A stretch of 64,000 bases of DNA from an uncultured Lachnospiraceae bacterium (GCA_910578555.1 CAJTPS010000003.1:62001-126000), one strand, 5' to 3'; shown: positions 1-10,046, numbered from the stretch's first letter. Notes: generated by a model not told the origin, from the letters alone. Program-made: numbers and translations.

Positions 1-1
1 T

Positions 2-712
2 ACGCTGGAAGAAGATACCTACCGTATTCTCTGTAACGGGTCCGGCGGTCAGAGCTTCGGCGCTTTTATTCCGAAAGGCCTGACACTGGAACTTGTGGGT
101 GATTCCAACGATTACTTCGGCAAGGGTCTTTCCGGCGGCAAGCTTATCGTATATCCGCCGAAGGGAACGAAGTTTAAGCAGGACGAGAATATTATTATCG
201 GTAATGTGGCGCTCTACGGCGCTACGTCCGGCAAGGCGTTTATCAATGGTGTGGCAGGGGAGCGTTTCTGCGTGCGTAACTCCGGCGCCCTTGCGGTCGT
301 GGAGGGCGTGGGCGACCACGGCTGTGAGTATATGACCGGCGGGCGTGTGGCGGTGCTCGGAACGGTGGGCAAGAACTTTGCCGCCGGCATGAGCGGCGGG
401 ATCGCCTATGTGCTGGATGAGAATAACGACCTGTATACGAAGACCAACAAGGAAATGGTTTCTTCCTATGAGATTACCTCTAAATATGATGTGCTTGAAT
501 TAAAGGAGATGATCAAGGAGCATGTGGCCTATACCAATTCCGTCAAGGGCAAGGAAATACTGGATCATTTCGGGGAGTATCTGCCGAGATTCAAGAAGAT
601 CATACCCCACGATTATGAGAAAATGCTGAAACTGATCGTGCAGATGGAAGAGAAAGGCTTAAGTGCGGAACAGGCGCAGATCGAGGCGTTCTACGCTGCG
701 AAAAAAGGGTGA
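2..712 (+). CDS. gltB: Glutamate synthase large subunit, C-terminal part (partial at window start)
   Basis: The reading frame is open from base 2 and ends with TGA at 710-712, leaving about 236 C-terminal residues. What is visible is the GXGXG beta-helix domain that closes the large subunit, with repeated short glycine motifs (GNVALYGATSG, GGRVAVLGTVGKNF, GMSGG). The full enzyme transfers the amide of glutamine to 2-oxoglutarate, giving two glutamates. The glutaminase and FMN/Fe-S domains would lie upstream, outside the window. The gene almost touches gltD, whose ribosome binding site overlaps its end, so the two are one operon. A lone GXGXG protein is a possible alternative that cannot be excluded without the upstream sequence, but the adjacent gltD makes gltB far more likely. 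Confidence 0.93.
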   Translation, partial: TLEEDTYRILCNGSGGQSFGAFIPKGLTLELVGDSNDYFGKGLSGGKLIVYPPKGTKFKQDENIIIGNVALYGATSGKAFINGVAGERFCVRNSGALAVVEGVGDHGCEYMTGGRVAVLGTVGKNFAAGMSGGIAYVLDENNDLYTKTNKEMVSSYEITSKYDVLELKEMIKEHVAYTNSVKGKEILDHFGEYLPRFKKIIPHDYEKMLKLIVQMEEKGLSAEQAQIEAFYAAKKG

Positions 713-726
713 ATGGAGGAAGAATC

Positions 727-2220
727 ATGGGAAAACCGACAGGATTTATGGATTATGAGCGCAAGGTTTCTAAGGACGTGAGTCCGAAACAGCGCATTAA
801 AAATTTCAATGAGTTTCATGAGCATCTGCCCATGGAGGAGCAGCGGTTACAGGGGGCGCGGTGTATGGACTGCGGCGTGCCGTTCTGTCAGTCGGGCATG
901 ACGCTGTGCGGGATGACTTCCGGCTGTCCGCTGCACAATCTGGTGCCGGAGTGGAACGATCTGGTGTACACGGGCAATTGGGAACAGGCATATCTGCGCC
1001 TGCACAAGACGAATAATTTTCCGGAGTTTACATCGAGAGTATGTCCGGCGCTTTGTGAGGCGGCGTGTACCTGCGGGCTGAACGACGAGCCCGTGTCCAC
1101 GAAGGAGAACGAGTACGCCATCATCGAAAATGCCTACGAGATGGGTTATGCGGCGCCGAAACCGCCCAAAGTGCGGACCGGAAAGACGGTGGCAGTGGTG
1201 GGCAGCGGTCCGTCCGGTCTGGCGGTGGCAGACCAGTTGAACAAGCGTGGACATATGGTGACCGTCTATGAGCGTTCCGACAGGATCGGCGGGTTATTAA
1301 TGTACGGTATACCGAACATGAAACTGGAAAAACATATCATCGACCGAAAGATCAAGGTGATGGAGGCGGAGGGTGTCACCTTTGTGACGGGAACGGATAT
1401 CGGTAAGGACATGAAAGCGGAGAAACTCATGAAGGATTATGACCGCGTCGTGTTGTGCTGCGGTTCTTCCCAGCCAAGAGATATCAATGCGCCCGGCAGA
1501 GACGCCAAAGGGATCTATTTTGCGGTGGATTTCCTGACCCGGAACACGAAGAGTCTCCTGGATTCGGATTTTCAGGATAAACTGTATGTGGACACGAAGG
1601 GGAAGGACGTGGTGATCATCGGCGGCGGCGATACCGGCAACGACTGTGTGGGAACGGCCATCCGTCACGGGGCGAAATCTGTGACCCAGATCGAGATGAT
1701 GCCCAAGGCGCCTGACAGGCGCGCAGACAGTAATCCGTGGCCGCAGTGGCCCAAGGTGTGCAAGACCGACTACGGTCAGGAGGAGGCGATCGCGGTCTAT
1801 GGACACGATCCCCGCATCTATGAGTCCACGGTCAAGGAGTTTATCAAGGATAAAAGCGGTAATCTGAAAGCGGTGAAGATCGTTTCCCTGACATGGGAAA
1901 AGGATGCGAAGACCGGACGGATGAACATGAAAGAGGCGGCGGGCAGCGAGAGGGTGCTTGACGCGCAGATCGTGCTGATTGCCGCAGGATTTTTAGGAAG
2001 CCAGAAGTATATCACCGATGCCTTTAAAGTGGAGTTGGACGGCAGGACGAACGTGCAGACGGAGAGCGGCAGATTTGCCACCAGCGTGGACAGGGTCTTT
2101 ACCGCAGGTGATATGCATACCGGACAGTCTCTTGTGGTGAAAGCGATCCGGCAGGGCAGAGAATGCGCCGGAGAAGTGGATGAGAGCCTGATGGGATACA
2201 CGAATATGTATGTGCAGTAG
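727..2220 (+). CDS. gltD: Glutamate synthase small subunit (NADPH)
   Basis: A 497-residue protein of normal length for GltD. The N-terminus carries the cysteine-rich 4Fe-4S module (CMDCGVPFC, then GCPLHN, then CPALCEAAC). It is followed by an FAD Rossmann motif (VVGSGPSG, about residue 150) and a second NADPH-binding motif (VIIGGGDTGNDC, about residue 295). It feeds electrons from NADPH to the large subunit in the GOGAT reaction of ammonia assimilation. I chose ATG 727 because GGAGGA sits 5-7 bases upstream; an in-frame GTG at 709 lacks such a site. It lies directly downstream of gltB. Confidence 0.96.
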   Translation: MGKPTGFMDYERKVSKDVSPKQRIKNFNEFHEHLPMEEQRLQGARCMDCGVPFCQSGMTLCGMTSGCPLHNLVPEWNDLVYTGNWEQAYLRLHKTNNFPEFTSRVCPALCEAACTCGLNDEPVSTKENEYAIIENAYEMGYAAPKPPKVRTGKTVAVVGSGPSGLAVADQLNKRGHMVTVYERSDRIGGLLMYGIPNMKLEKHIIDRKIKVMEAEGVTFVTGTDIGKDMKAEKLMKDYDRVVLCCGSSQPRDINAPGRDAKGIYFAVDFLTRNTKSLLDSDFQDKLYVDTKGKDVVIIGGGDTGNDCVGTAIRHGAKSVTQIEMMPKAPDRRADSNPWPQWPKVCKTDYGQEEAIAVYGHDPRIYESTVKEFIKDKSGNLKAVKIVSLTWEKDAKTGRMNMKEAAGSERVLDAQIVLIAAGFLGSQKYITDAFKVELDGRTNVQTESGRFATSVDRVFTAGDMHTGQSLVVKAIRQGRECAGEVDESLMGYTNMYVQ

Positions 2221-2269
2221 GCCATATTACTAAGCCATTGTATGAGACGGGATGATTAACTGAGATGAG

Positions 2270-2320
2270 AGCTGTTGCAAAGGTAGACTTGCTGTGTTAC
2301 CGGAGCAGCAGCTTCTTTTT
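2270..2320 (+). terminator. Probable intrinsic terminator after gltBD
   Basis: AGCTGTTGC pairs with GCAGCAGCT (one G-U) and is followed by TTCTTTTT. It lies about 50 bases after the gltD stop and before the ptsI promoter. The loop is long, so this is a moderate call. Confidence 0.5.
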
Positions 2321-2375
2321 GTTCACGGGAAAGTAAGATCCGTGTTATAAAACCGGATACGCAGAGGAAATCCGG

Positions 2376-2404
2376 TTGAGAGATACAGCTTTTTGCAGTA
2401 TAAT
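2376..2404 (+). promoter_or_regulatory. Sigma-A-type promoter of ptsI
   Basis: TTGAGA and TATAAT are separated by 17 bases, immediately upstream of the ptsI ribosome binding site (GCGGGGTG). This makes ptsI a transcription unit separate from gltBD. Confidence 0.7.
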
Positions 2405-2428
2405 AAGAAAGAGAAGCGGGGTGACGCC

Positions 2429-4042
2429 ATGAAGGTATACAGCGGGAAAGCGGTTTTCCATGGAATTGCAGTCGGACAGGTCCGGATGATTAAAAAAGAA
2501 GAGAGAAGAGTGTTCAAAAACCACATCGAGGATACGGAGCAGGAGATTGCAAGAGTTCTAAAGGCCGTAGAAGAGACAGAGAAACAACTGAAAGCATTGT
2601 ATGATAAGGCGGTGCCTGAAGTGGGAAAGAGCGGTGCGGCAATCTTTGAGGGGCATCGGATGATGATGCGGGATCAGGACTATCAGATGTTTATCCAAAA
2701 TACCATCCGCACGCGGCGGGTCAACGCGGAATATGCGGTTGCCGTTACGGCGGATCATTTTGCCGGGATGTTTGCCGGGATGCAAGACGCTTATATGAAG
2801 GAACGTGCGTCGGATGTCAGGGACGTTTCAAAGAGACTGCTTTCGGTACTGGCAGAGAAGGATCAGGAAGAAGTCCACGCGGACGTACCGACCATTATCG
2901 TGGCGGAGGATCTGTCTCCCAGTGAGACAGTGCAAATCGATAAGCGTAATGTGCGCTCTTTTGTGACCCGCTATGGTTCGTCCAATTCTCATACGGCGAT
3001 TCTGGCCGGAACCATGAATGTACCGGCATTGATCGGCATTGACTATGATGATGATATTGACGGCAGACCGGCGATCGTGGATGGTTTTCAGGGCGAACTG
3101 ATCGTTGACCCGGAACCGGCGGTGCTTGCGGAGTATGAGAAGCGGGCGGCGGAGGAAGAAGAGAAAAGACGGCTGCTTCAGGAATTAAAAGGAAAAAAGA
3201 CGGTGACACAGGGGGGCAAAGAGATCAGGCTTTATGCGAATATCGGCGGCATCTCTGATTTACAGGCCGTTATACAGAATGATGCAGAGGGTATCGGACT
3301 GTTTCGAAGTGAGTTTCTGTATCTGGAGAAGGATGACTATCCGACTGAAGAAGAGCAGTTTCAAGTGTACCGCTCAGTGGCGGAAGCCATGGAAGGTAAG
3401 ACTGTGATCATAAGAACGCTGGATATCGGCGCTGACAAGCGGATTGACTATTTCGGACTGGAACAGGAAGATAATCCGGCTATGGGCTGCCGTGCGATCC
3501 GTATCTGCTTAAGGCGTCCTGACATTTTCAAGACACAGCTCCGGGCATTGTATCGGGCCGGGGTATACGGCAGGATTGGCATAATGTTTCCGATGATTAT
3601 TTCGGTTCAGGAGGTAAGACGTATTAAGGAGATCGCAGAGGAAGTCAGGAGGGAGCTCCGGGATAACAACATTGTATACGGGGAAGCGGAACTCGGCATT
3701 ATGATTGAGACGCCGGCGGCCGTGATGATCAGTGAGGAACTGGCAAAAGAAGTGGACTTCTTCAGTATCGGGACCAATGATTTAACCCAGTATACGCTTG
3801 CAATAGACAGACAGAATGCACAGTTGGAAGACATTTATGACGCCCGTCATCCGGCGATTCTCCGTATGATACAGATGGTCATTGACAATGGGCATAAAGG
3901 CGGCGCGTGGGTAGGAATCTGCGGTGCGTTAGGTGCCGATCCGGAACTTACGGACAGATTCATAGAGATGGGGATCGATGAATTGAGTGTATCACCTTCC
4001 GCCATTCTTCCGATCAGGAAGAAAGTGCGGGAATATGTATGA
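2429..4042 (+). CDS. ptsI: Phosphoenolpyruvate-protein phosphotransferase (PTS enzyme I)
   Basis: A 537-residue cytoplasmic protein, slightly shorter than the usual 570. It moves phosphate from PEP to its own histidine and then to HPr, the first step of PTS sugar uptake. The phospho-histidine signature is seen at about residue 188 (SSNSHTAILAG). The PEP-binding barrel follows, with RTLDIGADKR, a FFSIGTNDLTQYTLA motif and the C-terminal catalytic cysteine in GICGALG. ATG 2429 is preferred over an upstream TTG at 2393 because a G-rich ribosome binding site lies 7 bases before it and the upstream start overlaps the promoter. Unlike many Firmicutes, ptsH is not next door; the only HPr-like protein in the window (at 16.0 kb) lacks the active-site histidine. 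Confidence 0.95.
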   Translation: MKVYSGKAVFHGIAVGQVRMIKKEERRVFKNHIEDTEQEIARVLKAVEETEKQLKALYDKAVPEVGKSGAAIFEGHRMMMRDQDYQMFIQNTIRTRRVNAEYAVAVTADHFAGMFAGMQDAYMKERASDVRDVSKRLLSVLAEKDQEEVHADVPTIIVAEDLSPSETVQIDKRNVRSFVTRYGSSNSHTAILAGTMNVPALIGIDYDDDIDGRPAIVDGFQGELIVDPEPAVLAEYEKRAAEEEEKRRLLQELKGKKTVTQGGKEIRLYANIGGISDLQAVIQNDAEGIGLFRSEFLYLEKDDYPTEEEQFQVYRSVAEAMEGKTVIIRTLDIGADKRIDYFGLEQEDNPAMGCRAIRICLRRPDIFKTQLRALYRAGVYGRIGIMFPMIISVQEVRRIKEIAEEVRRELRDNNIVYGEAELGIMIETPAAVMISEELAKEVDFFSIGTNDLTQYTLAIDRQNAQLEDIYDARHPAILRMIQMVIDNGHKGGAWVGICGALGADPELTDRFIEMGIDELSVSPSAILPIRKKVREYV

Positions 4043-4064
4043 ATAGAAACACAGGGGGATTATT

Positions 4065-5438
4065 ATGAAAAACTGGCAGTATTTCTGGCAGATTACAGGC
4101 TTGAATATGCAGGGCAATATCGTTCCGCTATTGTTTGTCTTGTGGATGGCCTATATTCTGCTGGGACGGATTCCCGACTGCAGAAGGGCACATATTGTCC
4201 GATCCCTTCTGGCGTGTCTGGTTCTTCTATTTGTTCTGGCTTCGCTGGGAGCGGTCTGCTACATAACAGGTGCCTGGAACTGGTATCACGACACGGGCCA
4301 AGTGCTCTGGAAATATTTTTCGCTGGTCTGTGAAATGCTGTTTCTGGGCTTTGTATGGCGTACCTCCCCGCGAAACTGCTGCCTCGCTGCGCTGGTGATA
4401 GAATTATTATGCTCTTACGGGGAGTTTCTCTCCTATCTGTATAACTACGGAATTACCTATGATCTGTCAGATCTGGCACAGCGCAGGAGCTATTTCTTCT
4501 GGATGTTAGTCATCCATCCGCTCATCATAATTCTCTGCGGGCTGGTGATCCACATATCCGGTATGGGAAAGGTTTACAGACAGTGGCTGGAACAGGAAAA
4601 GGTTCACAAAGGCATTTTGTGTCTGCTGGCAGTTTACCCGCTCCTGTATTTCCTGCTGGAGAAAGAAGCTTATGAGACAGATATGACCAGCACGTATTAT
4701 CTGATTCTGGGGTTCCTTCTTCTGGTGATCCATCTTATTTTCGTCTACGTCGTAAGGGACAGAGAGCAGAAACAATATATCATGGACCAACAGGCCAGTC
4801 TGCAGCAGCAGACTATTTATATAGAGAAGATGGAACAGATACAGAAAGAGCTGCGCAGCTTCCGGCATGATTTCAAAAATATGATGGCGGGCATGTATCT
4901 GCAGGCAAAAGAAGGCAACCTGGACGCTGTGCAGGATTTTATTCAGGAAATGACCGGAGATTTCGACAGGCAGGTGGGTGGACAGATCCGTCTGCTGAAC
5001 CAGCTGGGCAATGTCCGTATGATGGAAGTCAGGAGCCTGTTCTTAGATAAGCTGAGCAGAATGCAGCAGGATCGGATTTCATGCGAACTGGAAGTCCTGA
5101 ATCCCTTTGAGGCAACGAGGATGCGCAGTACTGACCTGTGCCGGTGTCTGGGCATCTTCATCGACAATGCCATGGACGAGGTGCGGGGACGGGAGAACGG
5201 ACAGATTTCTCTAATGATCAGTTCTCTGGACGGCTGTACCACTTTCCGGATCAAAAACACGCTGTACGGAGCGATAGATTTCGGACGCATGGGACAGGCA
5301 GGATACACTACCAAAGGGACCGGCCACGGGATCGGACTGGAAAACTGCCGCCGGATACTGGCAAAATACGATTTTGTGTTTCCTTTTACCGCCGTGCAGG
5401 ACGGATATTTTGTGCAGGAACTCAAGATTCAGGAATAA
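4065..5438 (+). CDS. GHKL-type sensor histidine kinase (LytS/AgrC-like class)
   Basis: A 457-residue membrane sensor. The first 230 residues hold about six hydrophobic segments. A short coiled coil follows, then a phospho-acceptor histidine in FRHDFKNMM (His268), the form typical of kinases paired with LytTR regulators. The C-terminal ATPase has an N-box (IFIDNAMDEV) and a G-box (GHGIGLENC). It lies 23 bases after ptsI and 95 bases before a LytTR response regulator, so it most likely phosphorylates that protein. AgrC-type kinases often sense peptides, but nothing here shows the ligand, and no agrB/agrD-like genes are adjacent. Confidence 0.88.
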   Translation: MKNWQYFWQITGLNMQGNIVPLLFVLWMAYILLGRIPDCRRAHIVRSLLACLVLLFVLASLGAVCYITGAWNWYHDTGQVLWKYFSLVCEMLFLGFVWRTSPRNCCLAALVIELLCSYGEFLSYLYNYGITYDLSDLAQRRSYFFWMLVIHPLIIILCGLVIHISGMGKVYRQWLEQEKVHKGILCLLAVYPLLYFLLEKEAYETDMTSTYYLILGFLLLVIHLIFVYVVRDREQKQYIMDQQASLQQQTIYIEKMEQIQKELRSFRHDFKNMMAGMYLQAKEGNLDAVQDFIQEMTGDFDRQVGGQIRLLNQLGNVRMMEVRSLFLDKLSRMQQDRISCELEVLNPFEATRMRSTDLCRCLGIFIDNAMDEVRGRENGQISLMISSLDGCTTFRIKNTLYGAIDFGRMGQAGYTTKGTGHGIGLENCRRILAKYDFVFPFTAVQDGYFVQELKIQE

Positions 5439-5533
5439 AGCTTTCATAAGGCTTCATGATATATAAGGCACTGCTCGTAAATTGAAATAATCGGCGTACT
5501 AATCTAATACAATAATTTTTACAGGAGGATGTC

Positions 5534-6286
5534 ATGCTGCCAGTCTACATATGTGAGGATGACGAACAGATCCGGAGGGCGGAACGCCTTTATCTGGAAA
5601 AACAGATTCTGATCGAGGATTATGATATGGAGATCGCGCTGTGTACCGGCAGCCCGGAAGCACTTCTGGACTGTCTGGCGAAAGATCAGAGGCAGGGTGT
5701 ATACTTTCTGGACGTGGAACTGAAGGGCGCCTCCATGGACGGTTTCCGGCTGGGGCAGGAGATCCGTAAGAGGGACGCCAGAGGCTTCCTGATCTACGTT
5801 ACGGCTTTCGCCGATCTTGCCTTTGAGACCTTCCGCTACCATCTGGAAGCGCTGGACTATATCTGCAAGCAGAATCCGGAGCAGATGTACGCGGGATTGT
5901 CCCGTTGTCTGAAAAGCATTGTGGAGCGGGTGGAACGGGAACAGGGGGAACAGCAGGAATACTTTACTGTCAAAACGCTGGATGTGGTGCGGCATATTCC
6001 GCTGAATGAGATCCTGTATTTTACCACCGGGGAGGGGACCCACCGCATCGCGCTGTACGCCCGGCAGGAACGGCTTGATTTTATCGGAAGCATGCAGGAG
6101 CTGGAAGAGCGGCTGGGGGAAGATTTTATCCGGGTGCATCGGGCATACCTTGTCCGGGCGGATCAGATCGCGCAGATCGACAGAAAAGACCGGGAATTCA
6201 TCTTAAAGAACGGAGAACATTGTCCTTATTCCAGAAGCATGAGCAAACGCCTCTTGGAAAGCGCTGCCGTCCGGGCACGGAAATGA
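5534..6286 (+). CDS. LytTR-family response regulator
   Basis: A 250-residue protein with an N-terminal receiver and a C-terminal LytTR DNA-binding domain. The receiver shows the acidic pair CEDDE (residues 8-11) and the phospho-acceptor Asp60 in YFLDVELKG. The LytTR domain begins near residue 145 (YFTVKTLDVVRHI) and includes the FIRVHRAYLV motif. An AGGAGG-like site precedes ATG 5534. It follows the GHKL kinase and precedes a CPBP protease gene, its most obvious candidate target. The regulated promoter was not identified. Confidence 0.92.
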   Translation: MLPVYICEDDEQIRRAERLYLEKQILIEDYDMEIALCTGSPEALLDCLAKDQRQGVYFLDVELKGASMDGFRLGQEIRKRDARGFLIYVTAFADLAFETFRYHLEALDYICKQNPEQMYAGLSRCLKSIVERVEREQGEQQEYFTVKTLDVVRHIPLNEILYFTTGEGTHRIALYARQERLDFIGSMQELEERLGEDFIRVHRAYLVRADQIAQIDRKDREFILKNGEHCPYSRSMSKRLLESAAVRARK

Positions 6287-6499
6287 CCGTCCGGGCAGTT
6301 TGTTTCTACGGAAGGTTTTCTGGCTGTATACTGGGTATGATCCGGAAGTAAGGATCAATCATAGTATAAAGCGAAGCGTAGAACCGTAGGACGGACAACG
6401 CAGCGATCAAGCTGCCGGACCGGACAGCGTACCTGTGAAAACGCCGGACCGGATCGTTACCGGACTGCCGTCGTCTGACGCTTCGGAACGGAGGTAACC

Positions 6500-7603
6500 A
6501 TGACAGAAAAAACAGAAATAATGAACCGTGCGGCATCCGCTGCGACGGTGGAAACAATGAGTTCTAATGGGACGGCGGAGTTGACAGACACAACAGATAC
6601 CAGAAAACAGCTTCAGATTTTTCTCCTGATCGCCTATGGCGTGACCCTCGTGATGGGACTACTGACCTGGTACGGCAGTACCATATCGGCGGATTTGAGC
6701 GCGTTTCCCAATGCACAGATGTTCTATCCGGCGGCCGGCGTGATGCTGGCTTACCTGATCACCTGCCGGAAGGACAGTCTGCTGCCGAAATGCTTTTACA
6801 TCTGTTTTCTGTGTGTAACCGTGCTGATGCTTCTGTGTGCGGCGGGCGCCGTAGCAATGCCCGGACAGATGATGGACCTAAACGGACAGTCTATATCTCT
6901 TTGGTCGATGCTCAGCCAGTATGTGATGATCGGCGGTACGATCCTGTGCTGGATCGCGCTGCTTATTTCCGGCAGAAAAAGGCGGGCGGCTTACGGACTG
7001 CGCTGGCAAAACTGGAAAACATCTCTTTTCTGCATTCTTGTTTTCCTCGGGCTGTATTTCGGCCGTGCGGTTCTCGCGTATCTCGCAGACGGGCAGTCAG
7101 ACGTTGTGCTTGCGATTGTGCAGGATCCTGCAACGTGGATTTATCTGCTCGTCACGCCGCTTAATTTTGTTATAGCCTTTGCAGCGTTTTTCGGTGAGGA
7201 ATACGGCTGGCGGTATTATCTGCAGCCTATTATGCAGAAGCGCTTCGGTCTGCGCGGCGGTGTACTGCTTCTGGGCGTGGCATGGGGAGTCTGGCATATT
7301 TTTCTGGACTTTTTCTTCTATACGACGCCGGACAGAGGACTGATCATGACGATATCGCAGATTATTACCTGTGTGACGCTCGGCATCTTTTTCGCATGGG
7401 CTTACATGAAGACGGACAATATCTGGGTGCCCGTAATTCTGCATTTTCTGAACAATAACCTGTCGGTGGTGGTGGCGAATACTTATTCGGCAGACATTCT
7501 GCAGAACCAGCAGGTGACATGGGGGATGATTCCGGCGGCGCTTCTGCTAAACGGAATCCTTTTCGGACTGTTTCTCTTTGCGAAGGAATTTCGGAAAAAC
7601 TGA
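6500..7603 (+). CDS. CPBP-family intramembrane glutamic protease
   Basis: A 367-residue, strongly hydrophobic protein with about eight membrane segments after a polar N-terminal 35 residues. It carries the three hallmarks of the Rce1/CPBP (Abi) family: EEYGWR (Glu233, Glu234, Arg238), a histidine in GVWHIF (His266) and HFLNNN (His315, Asn319). These proteases work inside the membrane; in Firmicutes several are linked to bacteriocin self-immunity or peptide-pheromone processing. Its place behind an AgrC/LytTR-type two-component pair fits such a role, but that is inference. GGAGGT lies 5 bases before the ATG. The 213 bases upstream contain no gene. Confidence 0.87.
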   Translation: MTEKTEIMNRAASAATVETMSSNGTAELTDTTDTRKQLQIFLLIAYGVTLVMGLLTWYGSTISADLSAFPNAQMFYPAAGVMLAYLITCRKDSLLPKCFYICFLCVTVLMLLCAAGAVAMPGQMMDLNGQSISLWSMLSQYVMIGGTILCWIALLISGRKRRAAYGLRWQNWKTSLFCILVFLGLYFGRAVLAYLADGQSDVVLAIVQDPATWIYLLVTPLNFVIAFAAFFGEEYGWRYYLQPIMQKRFGLRGGVLLLGVAWGVWHIFLDFFFYTTPDRGLIMTISQIITCVTLGIFFAWAYMKTDNIWVPVILHFLNNNLSVVVANTYSADILQNQQVTWGMIPAALLLNGILFGLFLFAKEFRKN

Positions 7604-7657
7604 CGGCGGCTGCAGTATTCTGCAGTGCCGAAAGTGCGCGGAGCCAAATGTGAGTAT

Positions 7658-7719
7658 AAAAACAGTATGCGGATTCATGATATGACAGAGAGGTCATGAG
7701 CCGGATACTGTTTTTCTTT
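7658..7719. terminator. Strong hairpin terminator after the CPBP gene
   Basis: AAAAACAGTAT...TCATGA pairs with TCATGA...ATACTGTTTTT, a long stem with A-tract and T-tract at either end. It would work in both directions and separates the CPBP gene from the hybrid kinase gene. Confidence 0.75.
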
Positions 7720-7835
7720 ATCCTGTCCCTTTTGGTAAAATAATGTTATCCATCTTCGTAACAGGGGATGGATTTATGACATAAAATGGTATAAAATGAT
7801 TATAGCAGTATCTTTCGAAAGAAAAAAGTGTGGGG

Positions 7836-10022
7836 ATGGAATTGAAGAAGAGACATAGTATATTTTATTTAGCGATCATCGTATTAGCACTGGTGATTGT
7901 CTGTTGCGTTACTTTTTTTTACACAAGACAGATGAATAAGACCATTTCCGATAATACCATCCGGTCGATCAGTGAGATGGCGGAACATGACAAGGCGGCG
8001 ATCCAGGCATATATAGAGATCTGCTGGAAGGATCTGCAGGAGATTCAGGAGCGTTTTGTAAGCTATGGATGCAGGACAATAGAGGATGTTGAAAAACTGC
8101 TGAATCTGGAATGCGCTTTGAGCGGCTTTAACCAGATCTATCTGGTGGCGGAAGACGGTACGGTATATACGGATCAGTATGTGATCTACCCGCCGGAGGA
8201 TGAGGACGCGGAAGCGAAGATTGATTTTCTGTCCTTTTTTCCGGAAGGGCAGGAGAGCGTCGTGAGAAGGTATGACGATAGGGTTCCGGGCGGCGGTCTG
8301 ACGAAGGAGAGTATTCTCTACGGGATCAGGCTGGATGACTATGAAGTGGACGGGGTCAGGCTGGCGGCAATGTTCGGGATCAGTGATATCGCATCCATTC
8401 AGGAGAAGATGGTGATCGACAGCTTCATTAAGGATGGTAAGAGCCGCGGGCACAGTGCGATTATTGACCGGAACGGGGACTATATTGTCAATATTAATAA
8501 GAAAAAATACTGGAATCAGCAGGACAATCTCTATGTTCATCTGAATGAAGCAGAGGATTCTGAACTGACGAATGACGAACTTGCGGCGAAATTGCAGAAC
8601 CAGGAAACTTTCGGATTCTATCATTCCCATGAAGGGGAGACATATCGGGAGTTATTCTATTTTATTCCGATCGAAGAGGTCGGGGTGTACTGTATTATGT
8701 CTTTAAATGAGGAAGTTTTTGTTGAACAGAACAGAGCGTTCGCGACCATGAGCATTGCCATGCTGACAATCAGTATGGCGGCGGTGGTCGGTCTGCTGCT
8801 TGTTATCATGGTGTATCAGAATAAGACGATCCGGATCGCGGCGAAGGCCAAATCGCAGAAAGATTTTCTCTCCAATATGAGTCATGAGATCCGCACGCCT
8901 CTGAACGGTCTGATCGGCATGAATCATCTGATTATGGTTCATATTGACAATGAAGACCAGCGCCCACAGATCAAAGAATGGCTGCGTAAATCCCACAGCA
9001 CAGCCAATTATCTTCTGTCATTAGTCAATGATATTCTGGATATGTCAAAGCTTCAGGAAGGCAAGGTAGATCTTCTGGACGAGCCGCTTTGCGTGGAGGC
9101 GGTTGTCGATGAGATCTATGCCATGCAGGTAGATAATGTTACGGGCCGGGGCGTGGAGTTTATTCTGGAAAAAGACATCATTGAGCCATACATAGCAGGC
9201 GACGAGGTCAGGATCAAGCAGATTCTGATGAATATCGTCGGTAATGCGGCCAAGTTTACGCCATGCGGCGGACATATCCGGCTTGCGGTGAGCCAGTGCA
9301 GGAAGGATGACGCGCATGTTATAACAACATACCAATGCGAGGATACCGGAATCGGTATGTCGAAAGAGTATCTCGGCAAGGTATTTGACTCCTTTAGTCA
9401 AGAGAAAAACAGCAATACAAAAGGGATCAAGGGAACCGGGCTGGGCATGGCGATCAGCAAGCTGCTTGCGGTTGCGATGGGCGGAGATATCTCCGTGGAG
9501 AGTGAACTGCATGTGGGAAGTACTTTTACGGTTACGCTGCCGAATGCGATCGTAACGGACATACCCGATTATCTGAGACCGGATCAGGAGGCGGAAAGTA
9601 CTGTAAGTCTGCCGGACAAAAAGCGGGATAGGCCGGCGAAGATTCTGGTTGCGGAGGATGTGGAGCTGAACGCGGAGATTTTGTTGGAAATACTGGCACT
9701 GGAAGGATTTGAAACCGTGCATGCGCGAGACGGCAGGGAAGCGGTTGAACTGTTCGAGGCATCAAAGACCGGTGAATATGATATTATTCTGATGGATATG
9801 CAGATGCCGGTTATGGATGGCTGTGAAGCGGCGAAAGCGATTCGTAAACTGGAGCGGGAAGATGCGAAGACAGTCATGATCTATGCGTGTACGGCCAATA
9901 CCTTCCAGGAGGACAGGGATCTGGCAATCAGGAGCGGAATGGACGATTTCCTGACAAAACCTATCGATGTGAAGGTTTTGATCAAGAAGATGGAGACAGT
10001 GGTTAAAGCGTCATCGCAGTAA
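7836..10022 (+). CDS. Membrane hybrid sensor histidine kinase/response regulator
   Basis: A 728-residue protein. A membrane segment at about residues 10-30 and another at about 305-325 enclose a roughly 270-residue extracytoplasmic region that resembles a Cache-type sensor. The HisKA domain has FLSNMSHEIRTPLNG (His350), followed by a HATPase with DTGIGMS and GTGLGMAIS. The C-terminal receiver carries Asp654 in LMDMQMPVMDG. It probably relays phosphate from His350 to Asp654 and on to an unknown Hpt protein. The start is uncertain: GTG 7830, ATG 7836 and TTG 7842 are all in frame and none has a strong ribosome binding site. It lies upstream of a small PAS protein and a sugar symporter. Confidence 0.9.
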   Translation: MELKKRHSIFYLAIIVLALVIVCCVTFFYTRQMNKTISDNTIRSISEMAEHDKAAIQAYIEICWKDLQEIQERFVSYGCRTIEDVEKLLNLECALSGFNQIYLVAEDGTVYTDQYVIYPPEDEDAEAKIDFLSFFPEGQESVVRRYDDRVPGGGLTKESILYGIRLDDYEVDGVRLAAMFGISDIASIQEKMVIDSFIKDGKSRGHSAIIDRNGDYIVNINKKKYWNQQDNLYVHLNEAEDSELTNDELAAKLQNQETFGFYHSHEGETYRELFYFIPIEEVGVYCIMSLNEEVFVEQNRAFATMSIAMLTISMAAVVGLLLVIMVYQNKTIRIAAKAKSQKDFLSNMSHEIRTPLNGLIGMNHLIMVHIDNEDQRPQIKEWLRKSHSTANYLLSLVNDILDMSKLQEGKVDLLDEPLCVEAVVDEIYAMQVDNVTGRGVEFILEKDIIEPYIAGDEVRIKQILMNIVGNAAKFTPCGGHIRLAVSQCRKDDAHVITTYQCEDTGIGMSKEYLGKVFDSFSQEKNSNTKGIKGTGLGMAISKLLAVAMGGDISVESELHVGSTFTVTLPNAIVTDIPDYLRPDQEAESTVSLPDKKRDRPAKILVAEDVELNAEILLEILALEGFETVHARDGREAVELFEASKTGEYDIILMDMQMPVMDGCEAAKAIRKLEREDAKTVMIYACTANTFQEDRDLAIRSGMDDFLTKPIDVKVLIKKMETVVKASSQ

Positions 10023-10046
10023 ATTATTTTGACATGGAGGATGCAA

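Noticed and set aside
4065..6286. Complete agr quorum-sensing locus
   Set aside because: The kinase and LytTR regulator fit, but no AgrB-like protease or AgrD-like peptide gene is adjacent; the CPBP protease is a different family.
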